From Paraoerskovia marina DSM 21750 (GTDB lineage Bacteria > Actinomycetota > Actinomycetes > Actinomycetales > Cellulomonadaceae): 64,000 bases of DNA. A program made the translations under genes and the position numbers. Position 1 is the stretch's first letter. The number at the start of each line of letters is the position of its first letter. The DNA lies in contig NZ_JNIY01000003.1 of the NCBI RefSeq assembly GCF_000701465.1, forward strand, positions 248,001 through 312,000, in the 5' to 3' direction. Positions 1 through 8,786 of this stretch are shown piece by piece. The notes below the pieces were generated by a model. It saw only the letters and a program-made list of their open reading frames with translations. It was not told where the DNA came from and did no database searches.

Positions 1-584
1 ACCGCGTCCACGAGACCGTCCCCGTACGTGACGGGCTCGGCCCCGAGCTCGCGGAGGTAGTCGTGGTTGCGGGGTGAGGCGGTGCCGACGACGCGCGCCC
101 CGAGGGCGAGCGCGATCTGGACGGCCGCGGTGCCGACCCCGCCCGAGGCGCCGTGGATCAGCACCGTCTGCTCGGGCCGGAGGTCTATCTGCGCGAGGGC
201 GGAGAAGGCCGTGGCCGCGGCGACCGGGAGGACGGCCCCCTGCTCGTGGCTCACGGACTCGGGGAGCACGAGCGCGTGGGCGGCCTGCACGAGCGCGTGC
301 TCGCGCTGTGCGCCGCTGCCGTGCCAGAGAACCTCGTCGCCGACCGAGAAGCCCGTGACGTCGGGACCGACGGCGTGCACCGTGCCCGCGGCCTCGAATC
401 CCGGAGTCGCGGGAAATCGTTGCGGGCCGAAGAGCCCGGCGAGCATCTTTGCGTCAGCGGGGTTGATCCCCACCACGCGGTTCGCGACGACCAGCTGCCC
501 CGGGCCCGGCTCGGGGATCTCGGTCTCGGACACCTGCAGGACCTCGGGTCCGCCGAAGGTGTCGAACGTGATCACGGTGCTCAT
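1..584 (-). CDS. NAD(P)-dependent quinone oxidoreductase / zinc-less alcohol dehydrogenase (C-terminus beyond window)
   Basis: Medium-chain dehydrogenase/reductase (MDR) family. The first roughly 194 residues are present and the rest lies beyond base 1. It starts MSTVITFDTFGGPEVLQV, the usual N-terminus of zeta-crystallin-like quinone oxidoreductases. A GroES-like domain follows, then the Rossmann nucleotide-binding signature IHGASGGVGTAAVQIA near residue 150. No zinc-ligand cysteine cluster is visible, which fits the zinc-independent branch. It probably reduces quinones or enones with NADPH in the cytoplasm. It is divergent from the CopC gene, with 56 bp between them. The substrate cannot be told from sequence. 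Confidence 0.85.
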   Translation of the reverse strand, partial: MSTVITFDTFGGPEVLQVSETEIPEPGPGQLVVANRVVGINPADAKMLAGLFGPQRFPATPGFEAAGTVHAVGPDVTGFSVGDEVLWHGSGAQREHALVQAAHALVLPESVSHEQGAVLPVAAATAFSALAQIDLRPEQTVLIHGASGGVGTAAVQIALALGARVVGTASPRNHDYLRELGAEPVTYGDGLVDA

Positions 585-640
585 CCGGCCACTCTTGCAC
601 CGTGGGCCGGGCGGCGACAGCCGAACGCTAGTCTGGGCGC

Positions 641-1294
641 ATGTCTGCTTCACGTTCCGCGCGTTCTCGTCGCGCCCTCCGCCCCTTCGCTGCGATCGCC
701 ACGGCGCTCGCCGCCGCGGTGCTGCTCGCAGCACCGGCCGCCGCGCACGACACGATCACCGGGACGAGCCCCGAGGACGGCGCCACGCTGACCGAGGTGC
801 CGAGCGAGATCGCCCTGACATTCAGCTCAGAGCCACTCGAGGTCTCTCCGGAGGTCGTCGTGACGGACGAGTCGGGAGCGGTCGTGACCGACACGACCCC
901 GACGGTCGACGGGTTCGACGTGCTGCAGCCGCTGCCGGAGGACCTGACGAGCGGGACGTACGACGTCGCGTGGCGGGTCGTCTCGAGCGACGGCCACCCG
1001 ATCGACGGGTCCTTCTCGTTCGACCTCGACGTCCCGGAGGTGGAGGGGACGACGGACGAGTCTGCCGAGGCGACGACGGAGGCCGAGGACGCCGCGACGT
1101 CGGAGGCCGAGGCCACGGAGACCGACACGGCGAGCGCGTCGATCACGGCCGTCGACCGCGAGGACGGCTCGGACGACGGCACGCCGTGGGGTCTGATCGC
1201 CGGTGCGGCGGGACTCGTGGCGCTGATCGTCGCCGTCGTGGTGCTCGCCGTGCGTCGGGCGCGCGACCCCAACGGGCCTGCCGGACAGCACTGA
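641..1294 (+). CDS. CopC-domain copper-binding/resistance protein, membrane-anchored
   Basis: 217 residues. An N-terminal Sec signal peptide (about residues 1-35, ending APAAAAHD) leaves a mature protein starting at or near a histidine, as in CopC, where that His is a Cu(II) ligand. The CopC fold spans about 36-130 and keeps the second conserved histidine in SSDGHPIDG. An acidic Glu/Thr/Asp linker follows, then one C-terminal transmembrane helix (about 180-205) with an Arg-rich cytoplasmic end. It probably binds copper on the outer face of the membrane. TAGTCT at 629-634 ends six bases before the ATG, so the mRNA is probably leaderless. No copD is adjacent here; a CopD-CtaG fusion lies at 59.3 kb. 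Confidence 0.88.
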   Translation: MSASRSARSRRALRPFAAIATALAAAVLLAAPAAAHDTITGTSPEDGATLTEVPSEIALTFSSEPLEVSPEVVVTDESGAVVTDTTPTVDGFDVLQPLPEDLTSGTYDVAWRVVSSDGHPIDGSFSFDLDVPEVEGTTDESAEATTEAEDAATSEAEATETDTASASITAVDREDGSDDGTPWGLIAGAAGLVALIVAVVVLAVRRARDPNGPAGQH

Positions 1295-1480
1295 CCTGCA
1301 CCGATACGACGCCTCCGCGACGTCGCTGCGGGGCGATACGTGACGTTTATCGCCCTCCGACACGCGGAAATTCGCGGTTCCGTGCGGAAAGTCGGCGGAA
1401 TCGGTGGCACAGTAGGGCGCGACGCATCACGGGATCACCCGGGATCGTGTCAGCCCAGAGTCATCCGAGAGAGGAACCCC

Positions 1481-1762
1481 ATGGCGCTCAACAAGTCTGA
1501 TCTGGTTTCTGCCATTGCCGAGAAGGCCAACCTGACGAAGGCCGACGCCGGCGCGGCCGTCGACGCCCTCCAGGCTGTCCTGGTCGAGTCGCTCGAAGCC
1601 GGCGAGGCGGTCAAGGTCACCGGCCTGCTGTCGGTCGAGCGTGTCGAGCGTGCCGCTCGCACCGGCCGCAACCCCCGCACGGGCGAGGAGATCTCGATCC
1701 CGGCCGGTTACGGCGTGAAGGTCAGCGCGGGCTCCGTGCTGAAGAAGGCCGTCCAGAAGTGA
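1481..1762 (+). CDS. hup: DNA-binding protein HU (single-domain)
   Basis: 93 residues, the standard HU length, without the Lys/Ala-rich tail found in mycobacterial HupB. It begins MALNKSDLVSAIAEKANLTK. The beta-arm region around residues 50-75 carries the family pattern of basic residues and R-x-G-R-N-P-x-T-G-E before the C-terminal helix. It binds and bends DNA as a nucleoid protein. Only the ATG at 1481 gives a full-length HU; GAGAGG at about 1469-1474 is a good ribosome site. The 186-bp leader probably holds the promoter, but I could not assign boxes confidently. A strong terminator follows. Confidence 0.96.
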   Translation: MALNKSDLVSAIAEKANLTKADAGAAVDALQAVLVESLEAGEAVKVTGLLSVERVERAARTGRNPRTGEEISIPAGYGVKVSAGSVLKKAVQK

Positions 1763-1819
1763 CGTCCGCGGCGCGCTGAGGCGCGCCGCACCACCGGGCG
1801 CAGCCCGGTACACGCGTCA

Positions 1820-1850
1820 GGGCTCGGCTCCCCACCGGGGAGCCGAGCCC
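1820..1850. terminator. Bidirectional rho-independent-like terminator after hup
   Basis: A perfect 14-bp G/C-rich stem (1820-1833 pairs with 1837-1850) closes a 3-base loop. It lies between convergent hup and the minus-strand oxidoreductase. No long T-tract follows, as is common in high-GC actinobacteria. Confidence 0.85.
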
Positions 1851-1888
1851 TGTGCCGTCTCGGGCGGCGTGTGACCGCGCCGGCGCCC

Positions 1889-2911
1889 TCAGGCGGTGCG
1901 AACGACCATCTTGCCGGTGTTCTCGCCGCGCAGGAGACCGAGGAACGCGTCGATGGTGCCCGACACGTCGTCGCGGGCGTCCACGACGGTCTCGTCGAAG
2001 ACGACGTCGCCGTTGGCCAGCCACGGGCCCATCTCCGCCACGAACTCGGGCATGTGGTGGAAGTAGGCGGCCAGGGTGAATCCCTGCAGCCTCAGGCTCC
2101 GTGTGACGACGTTGGACATGTTGTCGGGGCCGGCGGCCCGCTCCGTGGAGTTGTACTGCGAGATCGCCCCGCACAGCGCGACGCGGCCGTTGGTGCTCAT
2201 CACGTCGAGCGCGGCCTCGAGGTGATCGCCGCCGACGTTGTCGAAGTAGACGTCGACACCGTCGGGGACGAGCGCGGGGAGCTGCTCGCGCACCGGTGCG
2301 TCCTTGTAGTTCAGCGCGGCGTCGAACCCGTAGCGGCTCGTCAGGAGGTCGACCTTCTCGGCCGAGCCCGCGCTCCCGACGACGCGGCTCGCGCCCTTGA
2401 GGCGGGCGATCTGCCCCGCGGCGCTCCCGACGGCTCCGGCGGCGCCGGAGATGAAGACCGTGTCACCCTCCTGGACCGGCGCGATCACCGTCAGGCCGAC
2501 GTAGGCGGTCAGGCCGGTCAGGCCGAGGACGCCGAGGTAGGCGGAGAGCGGGACGCCGGGGATCTCGTCGACGCGCCGGAACTCGGACGCGTCGCCCTGG
2601 GCGACGTCGCGCCAGCCGCGCTGGTGCAGGACGACGTCGCCGACGGCGAGGTCGTCGGAGGCGGACTCGACGACGCGGCCGACCGCTCCGCCGTCGAGCG
2701 GCGCTCCGATCGCGAAGGGCGGGACGTAGGACTTCACGTCGTTCATCCGCCCGCGCATGTACGGGTCGACGGAGAGGAACTCGTTGGCGACGCGGACCTC
2801 GCCCGCGACGAGCTCGGGCAGCTCGATGGTGGCGACCGCGAAGTTCTCGTGCGTCGGCCAGCCGGTCGGGCGGGACGCGAGGGTGATCTGGGTGCTCGTG
2901 GGTGTGCTCAT
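1889..2911 (-). CDS. NADP-dependent oxidoreductase, CurA / leukotriene B4 dehydrogenase-like MDR
   Basis: 340 residues, the usual length for the CurA/YncB group of medium-chain reductases. The N-terminus has the family marker SVDPYMRGRMND near residue 50. The cofactor fold carries GAAGAVGSAAGQIARLKG near residue 150, followed by the group-typical SAGSAEKVD. It probably reduces alpha,beta-unsaturated ketones or aldehydes with NADPH; the physiological substrate is unknown. It is a single gene, convergent with hup across a terminator. The ATG at 2911 gives the family N-terminus. Confidence 0.92.
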   Translation of the reverse strand: MSTPTSTQITLASRPTGWPTHENFAVATIELPELVAGEVRVANEFLSVDPYMRGRMNDVKSYVPPFAIGAPLDGGAVGRVVESASDDLAVGDVVLHQRGWRDVAQGDASEFRRVDEIPGVPLSAYLGVLGLTGLTAYVGLTVIAPVQEGDTVFISGAAGAVGSAAGQIARLKGASRVVGSAGSAEKVDLLTSRYGFDAALNYKDAPVREQLPALVPDGVDVYFDNVGGDHLEAALDVMSTNGRVALCGAISQYNSTERAAGPDNMSNVVTRSLRLQGFTLAAYFHHMPEFVAEMGPWLANGDVVFDETVVDARDDVSGTIDAFLGLLRGENTGKMVVRTA

Positions 2912-2983
2912 GCTTCCACCGTCGCACCCGGGGGCCTCTTCCGGGTGCGGAGGGGGAGTGATTTCGCGCAGGGCCGAGAACGC

Positions 2984-5650
2984 TTACAGGTCCCCGGTCC
3001 GCTGCAGCACCCGCATCGCGACCCAGCCGAAGGGGATCCGGGCCCAGTACGTCGCGAGCCGGAACAGCACGGTCACGGAGGCCGCGATGGCCGGCGGGAT
3101 GCCGGCCGCCGTGAGGCCGGCGGTCAGGGCGAGCTCGATGGTCCCCAGGCCGCCGGGCGTCGGGACGGCCGCCCCGGCCGCGTTGCCGACGAGGTAGATG
3201 ATCGCGGCGTCGATCAGGCTGAGGTCCTGGCCGAAGGCGGCCAGCGCGGCGTCGAACGCGAGCACGTAGCTCATGGTCAGCGTCAGGTTGCCGATGATGC
3301 CCATCGTCAGGCGCCAGGGCTGACCGAGGATGTCGCTGAGCCGGGGCCAGACCTGCTGCAGGGTGGGCCGGATCTTCTTCCACAGCCAGGTGCGCACGGC
3401 AGGGACCAGGAGCACGGCGATGATCGCGACGGCCACCCCGCCGATCGCGATCAGCACCGTCGTCGACGGGGTCTGGACCAGGCCGCCCTCGCCGGTGAAG
3501 ACGCTCAGGACGAGCAGCAGCGCGATCGTGACCACGAACTGGGAGACCTGCACGACGGCGACGGTCGCCACGGCCAACGGGGTCTCGACCCCGCGCCGCG
3601 TGATCATGCGCAGGTTCAGCGCTGCGGCGCCGACGCCCGCGGGGGCCGCGAGTGCGACGAACGAGCCCGCGGCCTGCACCGCCGTCGCCCGCAGCATCGA
3701 GAGCTTGACGGGGGAGAAGGCGACGAACGCGAGGGCGGAGCCGATCCATGTCAGCAGGCCGAGCAGGAACGACGCGACGGCCCACCAGGGGTTGGCGTCG
3801 GCGACGGCGCTCGAGATCTGCTCGATGTTGATCTGGGTGATGACGACGGTCGCCACCACGATCGTCAGGGTCAGCGTGACGATCGTGCGCGTGCCGAACC
3901 GGGTCAGCTGGATCGGCTCGACGTCGGTCTTCGGCAGTCGCTCCACCAGTGCGGCGCGCAGCTGCTTGAGCAGGTCCTTGTTGCGGCGCAGGTCCTCACG
4001 GGTGGAGCGGGGGAGTGCGACGGGCTGCAGCAGCGGCCCGATCGCGGTGATGTCGTCCTCGGGCAGCACGCGGGCCGCGGACGCGACGGCGCGCTCGGCC
4101 CCGACGCGGAGGGCGAGGAGCGCGATCATCTGCGTCAGGTCCATCCGGCGGGCGAGCTCGGTGGAGGCGACGTCTCCCTGTTCCCAGCCCGTCAGCCAGA
4201 CCTCGGGCCGGGCGTCCGTCCCGTGACCGAGCAGGATGCCGTCGGCGTTGAGGGCGCGGTGGGCGAGCCCGGCGGAGTGCGCGGTCCGCAGCTGGCGCCA
4301 GGTCTCCGTCAGGACGTCGTCGGTGAGCTGGGCGTCGCTGACGTCCCGCAGCGAGACAGCGCCGGCGGGGTGCTGCTGCACGAGGACGATCGAGTCGGCG
4401 GCCTCGCCGATCCCGACGAGCCTGGGTGTCCGCACCCCGGCGGCGGTCGCGGCATAGCTGAGCAGGGCATAGCGCTCGGCGACGGCGCGCAGGGAGATCG
4501 CGGCGCGCCCCTCGACCCCGCGCAGGCGCAGCATCCGCCACAGGCGGGTGAGGAACCCGACGACCTGTCGGTCGCCGTCGAGGACGACGACGTCGCGGCG
4601 GGACCCGAGCGGGGTGAACAGGGCGTAGACGCGGTGATCGCCGATCCGGCTCAGGGCGATGGCGGCGGGGTCCGACGACGCGGGGTCGACGGTCTGCTCG
4701 GCCGGCAGCAGGTCCGGGGCGAGGGTCGCGTCCTCGGTCAGCGTGACCGGGTGCTCGACGTCGGGACGCACGACGGGCCCGATGTGGACGGGCTCCTGGC
4801 TCTCGCCGTCGTCGGTGACCGTCGTCATCGGGTCGGTCGACGCCTCGAGCCGGCCCGCGGGCGTCGTGACGTCGTGCACGCGGACGAGTGCGGCGGGCGT
4901 GAACCCGGCGCGGCGTACGGCGGTCGCGAGCTCGCCGTCGTACGCGCGCTCGCTGCGCACCCCCGAGGCGTACCGGACCGCGAAGCCGACGAGACGGCCG
5001 AGCGCGAGGGCGACGAGCACGCCCGGCAGGGACACCAGGTTGGTGATCACGAGGATGGCGAGCGTGAAGAAGAGCAGGTTCCACGCCCAGGCGACGGTGC
5101 GGCGCCGGGTCCGGGGGCCCGCGACGGTGAGCATCGCGCCGAGGGAGACGGCGTAGATGGGGATGGCGGGGGTGTCGGAGACGACGTACCCGACCGAGAG
5201 CCCCTGCAGCAGCGACGGCGTCGCCCACGCGGACAGGCCGGCGATGAGGAGCGCGCCGAGGACGTACCCGGACAACGCGGCGACGATCGACTCGACCACC
5301 TGACGTCCGAGGCGCCGGACCGCGAGCTCGACGAGCACGGCGGCGGGGGCGAGCAGGGTCACGATCAGCTCGAGGACGGCGACGGGGATGTCGAGGAGGG
5401 TGGCGAGCAGGTCGCTGAACCCGCGCACGTCCTCGGTGACGCCCGAGGTCGTGCCGTGCGCGTAGACCGCCATGAAGAGGACGAGGACGACGGCGACGGC
5501 CGAGACGATCATCGACAGCAGGTCGCGCGGGTTCCTGACCCGGTGCGTGGTGGTGTCGACGATCCGGACCGTCTCGTCCTCTGCGGAGGAATTCGCTGCC
5601 CCGACGACCTGTGACCCGGGTGCCCCGGAGGCGTAGTCATGCGTGGGCAT
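2984..5650 (-). CDS. Flippase-like (LPG synthase TM-domain) membrane protein with kinase-like middle domain
   Basis: 888 residues from the ATG at 5650; a longer in-frame reading upstream is unlikely coding. Layout: a short polar N-terminus, five or more membrane helices (about 25-260), a soluble block (about 300-530), then a C-terminal helix bundle (about 550-885) matching the lysylphosphatidylglycerol synthetase TM/YbhN-like family. The soluble block holds LRTAHSAGLAHRALNADG near residue 460, like a kinase catalytic loop, but the catalytic Asp is replaced (HRA) and no DFG is seen, so it is probably a pseudokinase. It may translocate a lipid-linked substrate. TAGAAT at 5658-5663 on this strand suggests a nearly leaderless transcript. 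Confidence 0.82.
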   Translation of the reverse strand: MPTHDYASGAPGSQVVGAANSSAEDETVRIVDTTTHRVRNPRDLLSMIVSAVAVVLVLFMAVYAHGTTSGVTEDVRGFSDLLATLLDIPVAVLELIVTLLAPAAVLVELAVRRLGRQVVESIVAALSGYVLGALLIAGLSAWATPSLLQGLSVGYVVSDTPAIPIYAVSLGAMLTVAGPRTRRRTVAWAWNLLFFTLAILVITNLVSLPGVLVALALGRLVGFAVRYASGVRSERAYDGELATAVRRAGFTPAALVRVHDVTTPAGRLEASTDPMTTVTDDGESQEPVHIGPVVRPDVEHPVTLTEDATLAPDLLPAEQTVDPASSDPAAIALSRIGDHRVYALFTPLGSRRDVVVLDGDRQVVGFLTRLWRMLRLRGVEGRAAISLRAVAERYALLSYAATAAGVRTPRLVGIGEAADSIVLVQQHPAGAVSLRDVSDAQLTDDVLTETWRQLRTAHSAGLAHRALNADGILLGHGTDARPEVWLTGWEQGDVASTELARRMDLTQMIALLALRVGAERAVASAARVLPEDDITAIGPLLQPVALPRSTREDLRRNKDLLKQLRAALVERLPKTDVEPIQLTRFGTRTIVTLTLTIVVATVVITQINIEQISSAVADANPWWAVASFLLGLLTWIGSALAFVAFSPVKLSMLRATAVQAAGSFVALAAPAGVGAAALNLRMITRRGVETPLAVATVAVVQVSQFVVTIALLLVLSVFTGEGGLVQTPSTTVLIAIGGVAVAIIAVLLVPAVRTWLWKKIRPTLQQVWPRLSDILGQPWRLTMGIIGNLTLTMSYVLAFDAALAAFGQDLSLIDAAIIYLVGNAAGAAVPTPGGLGTIELALTAGLTAAGIPPAIAASVTVLFRLATYWARIPFGWVAMRVLQRTGDL

Positions 5651-5748
5651 ACGGGCGATTCTAGACGCCGGGTCGTCGCCGCCGCGCGCCGACCCGTCCG
5701 TTCTGCGACGATGCGACAAAGAACTCCACCCAGGTATCGAGGCATCGA

Positions 5749-6738
5749 ATGGCACGCTCGAAGGAAAAGTCCGCGCAGAAGCAGCCTCGCCAATTTCGGC
5801 GTGTCTGGTGGATTCCCGTGCTGCGCGGTCTCCTGTACATCGTTCTCGGTGTCCTTCTGCTGATTCCTCCGCTGCAGGACATTTCGACGACGCCGTGGTT
5901 GTTCGGGATCTTCCTCGCGGTCGACGGTGTGGTGCTGATCCTGCAGTGGTTCTCGCACCGTCGGCAGCTCGGGGCCCAGTGGTGGCTGGTCCAGGCCGTG
6001 GTCAACGTGGCCTTCGGTGCGGCGATCCTGCTCTGGGGGCAGTTCTGGGACATCACTGCCGTCGGCCAGTACTGGCTGCTCGTCGTCTGGGTGCTGGTGC
6101 TCGGCATCGCGTCGATCGTGGGTGCGATGTATCTGTCGCGAAACCGTGATCTCGGCAGCTCGTGGATGGCGGTCTTCGGCATCGTCTCGGCGCTTTTCGG
6201 AATCACGCTGATCACGCAGGACCTGGGCGATCTCCAGGTCGTCTCGTTTACGTGCGTGGTGCTCGGGCTCTTCGCGTTCGTCTCCGGCGCGATCCTGATG
6301 GTCTCCGGTTTTGCGACGCGCGCCGTCGCGCGGGAGATCGACAATCTTCGCAAACAGGCAGAAAATCTCGGTATCGAGCTGACCGGAGGATTTGTCCTCG
6401 GCGCGTCGGGTGCGGTCTCCACGGTCTCGCAGGCCGAGCTGCGGCCCGAGGTCGACGCCGTCGTCGTCGAGGAGGACGAGCCGGTCGCGGTGGTGGACGA
6501 CCGGCCCGACACGCGGCCCGTCGGAATCGACGCGCGCGAGGCCAGTACGCAGGCCCCGGCGACGCTCCCCGAGGGCGAGCTCTCCGGCGACCCGTCCGCG
6601 ACCGGAGAGGACCCGTCCGCGACCGGACAGGAGCCGGCCTCGACCCGGCCCGACCCGGACAGCGCGCGGATCCACCGCCACGACGACGAGCACTCGACGC
6701 TCGAGGATCCCCCCGAGGAGCCGCGGCGAGACGTCTGA
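5749..6738 (+). CDS. HdeD family (DUF308) membrane protein with acidic C-terminal tail
   Basis: 329 residues. A basic N-terminus leads into about six membrane helices (roughly residues 22-205) organised as repeated DUF308 hairpins, as in the HdeD acid-resistance family. The last ~110 residues are soluble, acidic and low-complexity, with a short duplicated GEDPSATG-type motif. HdeD-like proteins are small polytopic membrane proteins with no proven biochemical activity outside E. coli acid stress. It is divergent from the flippase-like gene. A second HdeD-like gene lies at 29.6 kb; the acidic tail is specific to this copy. Confidence 0.8.
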   Translation: MARSKEKSAQKQPRQFRRVWWIPVLRGLLYIVLGVLLLIPPLQDISTTPWLFGIFLAVDGVVLILQWFSHRRQLGAQWWLVQAVVNVAFGAAILLWGQFWDITAVGQYWLLVVWVLVLGIASIVGAMYLSRNRDLGSSWMAVFGIVSALFGITLITQDLGDLQVVSFTCVVLGLFAFVSGAILMVSGFATRAVAREIDNLRKQAENLGIELTGGFVLGASGAVSTVSQAELRPEVDAVVVEEDEPVAVVDDRPDTRPVGIDAREASTQAPATLPEGELSGDPSATGEDPSATGQEPASTRPDPDSARIHRHDDEHSTLEDPPEEPRRDV

Positions 6739-6763
6739 CCGACGGCGGGCCTGCCGGGCACGG

Positions 6764-7555
6764 CTAGATCCCGAGCGCGTCCCGCCACTCCGCGGGCAGC
6801 GCCGCGTACCCGACGAACGCGACGACGTCGAGCAGGGTGTGGGCGACGATCAGCGGGCCGACGCGGTGTCGTCCCCACCGTGAGGTGTAGAACCAGGAGA
6901 ACAGGACTCCCATCGCGACGTTCCCGATCGCCGGTCCGATGCCCTGGTACAGGTGATAGCTGCCGCGCAGCAGTGAGCTGGTGGCGATGAACTGCCAGCG
7001 CCCCCACCCGAGGTCGGTGAGCCGCTCGCGCAGGTACCCAACGACGATCACCTCCTCGAGGATCGCGTTCTTGAGCGCTGCGAGGATCAGCACCGGCACG
7101 GTCCACCAGTAGGCGTCGAGCCCAGAGGCCTGCACCTCCACGGTGATGCCGATCGCACGTCCGAGGACGTAGAACGCGAGCCCGGGGATGCCGACGGCCG
7201 CGGCGAGGGCGAACCCCCAGCCGACGTCGCGGCCGGGACGGCTGCCGTCGATCCCGAGCGCGTCGCGCACCGAGCGACCACGCGCCGAGAGCAGGTAGAG
7301 CGCCAGCGCGACGGGAACGAGGGCGAACGCGATCCCGAGCAGCTGGTACGTCAGGTCGAGGTACGGCCGCACGGAGCGTGTCGGGTTGAGCTGGGTCGTC
7401 TGGTCGGCGAGAGCCGTGTCGGCGGTCAGCCGCGCGACGATGTTCACGACGGCGTAGACCGCCGACTGGCCGAGGCTCAGCCCCAGGACGATCCAGATCT
7501 CGGCCGTCACGCGCCGCCGGGACTGCGGCACGGCCGGGGTGGGGTCGCTACTCAC
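6764..7555 (-). CDS. CPBP family intramembrane glutamic endopeptidase
   Basis: 263 residues starting at GTG 7555, which overlaps the stop of the upstream acetyltransferase by eight bases. A longer reading would run deep into that gene. It is polytopic, with about seven helices. The three CPBP/Abi motifs are visible: the EE pair in AILEEVIVVGYLRERL, the YHLYQG segment, and the H-x(3,4)-D segment in IVAHTLLDVVAF. The family is related to Rce1-type CAAX proteases and often acts in bacteriocin self-immunity or membrane-protein processing. Its partner here is unknown. It is probably co-transcribed with the acetyltransferase. Confidence 0.85.
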   Translation of the reverse strand: MSSDPTPAVPQSRRRVTAEIWIVLGLSLGQSAVYAVVNIVARLTADTALADQTTQLNPTRSVRPYLDLTYQLLGIAFALVPVALALYLLSARGRSVRDALGIDGSRPGRDVGWGFALAAAVGIPGLAFYVLGRAIGITVEVQASGLDAYWWTVPVLILAALKNAILEEVIVVGYLRERLTDLGWGRWQFIATSSLLRGSYHLYQGIGPAIGNVAMGVLFSWFYTSRWGRHRVGPLIVAHTLLDVVAFVGYAALPAEWRDALGI

Positions 7556-8114
7556 CGAGGTGGCGGACGATCCGCGCCGGGTTCCCGACGGCCACGACGT
7601 CGGCCGGGAGGTCCTGCACGACGACGGAGCCCGCACCGACGACGGTGTTCTCGCCGATCGTCACGCCGGGGCAGACGACGACGCCGCCCCCGAGCCACAC
7701 GTTGTCGCCGATCGTGATGGGCCGGCCGCCCTCCCACTTGTCCCGGCGCGGGCCCGGATCGGTCGGGTGCGTGGGTGTCAGGAGCTGGACGTTCGGGCCG
7801 ATGTTGACGTCGTCGCCGATCGTGACGGGCGCGACGTCGAGGCACATCAGGCCGAAGTTCGAGAACGTGCGCGCCCCGACCGTCGTGTTGTAGCCGTACT
7901 CGCAGTAGAAGGGGGACCGGAGCTCCGTGTCCTCCCCGACGGCGCCCAGGAACCCCACGAGGATCTCGCGCCGCGCGACGGCGTCGGTCGGGTCCGTCGC
8001 GTTGTAGGCCTGGACGGTGCGCGCGCCGTGCGCGAGCTCTTCGGCGAGCTCCTCGTCGACCCGGTAGAGGTCGCCGGCGAGCATCCGCTCCTTCATCGTT
8101 CGGTCGTCACTCAT
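7548..8114 (-). CDS. Maltose/galactoside O-acetyltransferase-like sugar acetyltransferase
   Basis: 188 residues, the usual size for the Maa/LacA/NodL group. The N-terminal Mac domain (MKERMLAGDLYRVDEEL) is followed by left-handed beta-helix hexapeptide repeats. The family active site N-V-Q-L-L-T-P-T-H-P-T-D, with its catalytic His, is intact. It transfers acetyl from acetyl-CoA to a sugar hydroxyl; the sugar is not evident. TAGGCT (minus strand, 8126-8121) ends exactly six bases before the ATG at 8114, so the transcript is probably leaderless. The CPBP protease gene overlaps its 3' end. Confidence 0.93.
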   Translation of the reverse strand: MSDDRTMKERMLAGDLYRVDEELAEELAHGARTVQAYNATDPTDAVARREILVGFLGAVGEDTELRSPFYCEYGYNTTVGARTFSNFGLMCLDVAPVTIGDDVNIGPNVQLLTPTHPTDPGPRRDKWEGGRPITIGDNVWLGGGVVVCPGVTIGENTVVGAGSVVVQDLPADVVAVGNPARIVRHLGE

Positions 8115-8147
8115 GCGTCGAGCCTAGACCGGCTCGCGCAGGACGGC

Positions 8148-8786
8148 TCAGCCCTTCGGCGTGGCGACGAACGGTGCGGTGCCGAGGTAGAGGCCCTGCT
8201 CGACGACGTCGAGGACGAACCGCGCGAGGTCGGCCCGCACCACCTTGGTGGACCGGGTGGACCGGTGCGCGTCGTGCTCCAGCTCTCCGGTCCCGGCGGT
8301 CCCGTCCACGAGCCGCGGTGGTCGCACGAGCGTCCAGTCCAGGCCGCTGGCCGCCCACACGGCGTACTCGGCGGGCTTGTCCTTGACGACGTCGCCACCG
8401 AGACGCTGGATCAGCCAGCTGATCGCCGTGGCGGACGCCGACTTCTGGTCGCCCGGGACGTCGATCCCCGCCCCGGAGACGCCGACGAACCGGCGCGGTC
8501 CGTGCTCGGACATCGCCGCGACCAGGTTCCGTGCGGCCACGGCGTGCAGGTCGCTCTCCTTGGCGGTCGGTCCCAGGGCGGAGACGACGGCGTCGGAGCC
8601 CTCGAGGAGGCGCGCGACGGACTCCGCGTCGGTGACGGAACCCTCGACGACCCGGACCTCCCGCGAGGTCGGGGCCAGGCGTGCACTGTCGCGGACCAGC
8701 ACGCTGACGTCGTGCCCCCGACGCAGCGCGTCCTCGAGGACGAGCCGCCCGGTCCGGCCGGTGGCGCCGATCAGTGCGATCCTCAT
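8148..8786 (-). CDS. NAD(P)-binding SDR-like oxidoreductase (NAD(P)H-binding family)
   Basis: 212 residues. It starts MRIALIGATGRTGRLVLEDA, a GxxGxxG Rossmann motif of atypical short-chain dehydrogenases (NmrA-like/BVR-B group). No SDR catalytic YxxxK is obvious, so it may be a reductase of the BVR-B type or a redox sensor. The ATG at 8786 overlaps the stop of the NmrA-like gene upstream in an ATGA junction, so the two are translationally coupled. Regulation is likely by the MarR-type protein encoded on the other strand. Confidence 0.82.
   Translation of the reverse strand: MRIALIGATGRTGRLVLEDALRRGHDVSVLVRDSARLAPTSREVRVVEGSVTDAESVARLLEGSDAVVSALGPTAKESDLHAVAARNLVAAMSEHGPRRFVGVSGAGIDVPGDQKSASATAISWLIQRLGGDVVKDKPAEYAVWAASGLDWTLVRPPRLVDGTAGTGELEHDAHRSTRSTKVVRADLARFVLDVVEQGLYLGTAPFVATPKG

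Noticed and set aside
1871-5614. 1247-codon open frame on the plus strand
   Set aside because: It is antisense to two conserved genes, and its Arg/Gly/Asp/Glu-rich sequence shows no domain. Long open frames on the wrong strand are expected in very high-GC DNA.
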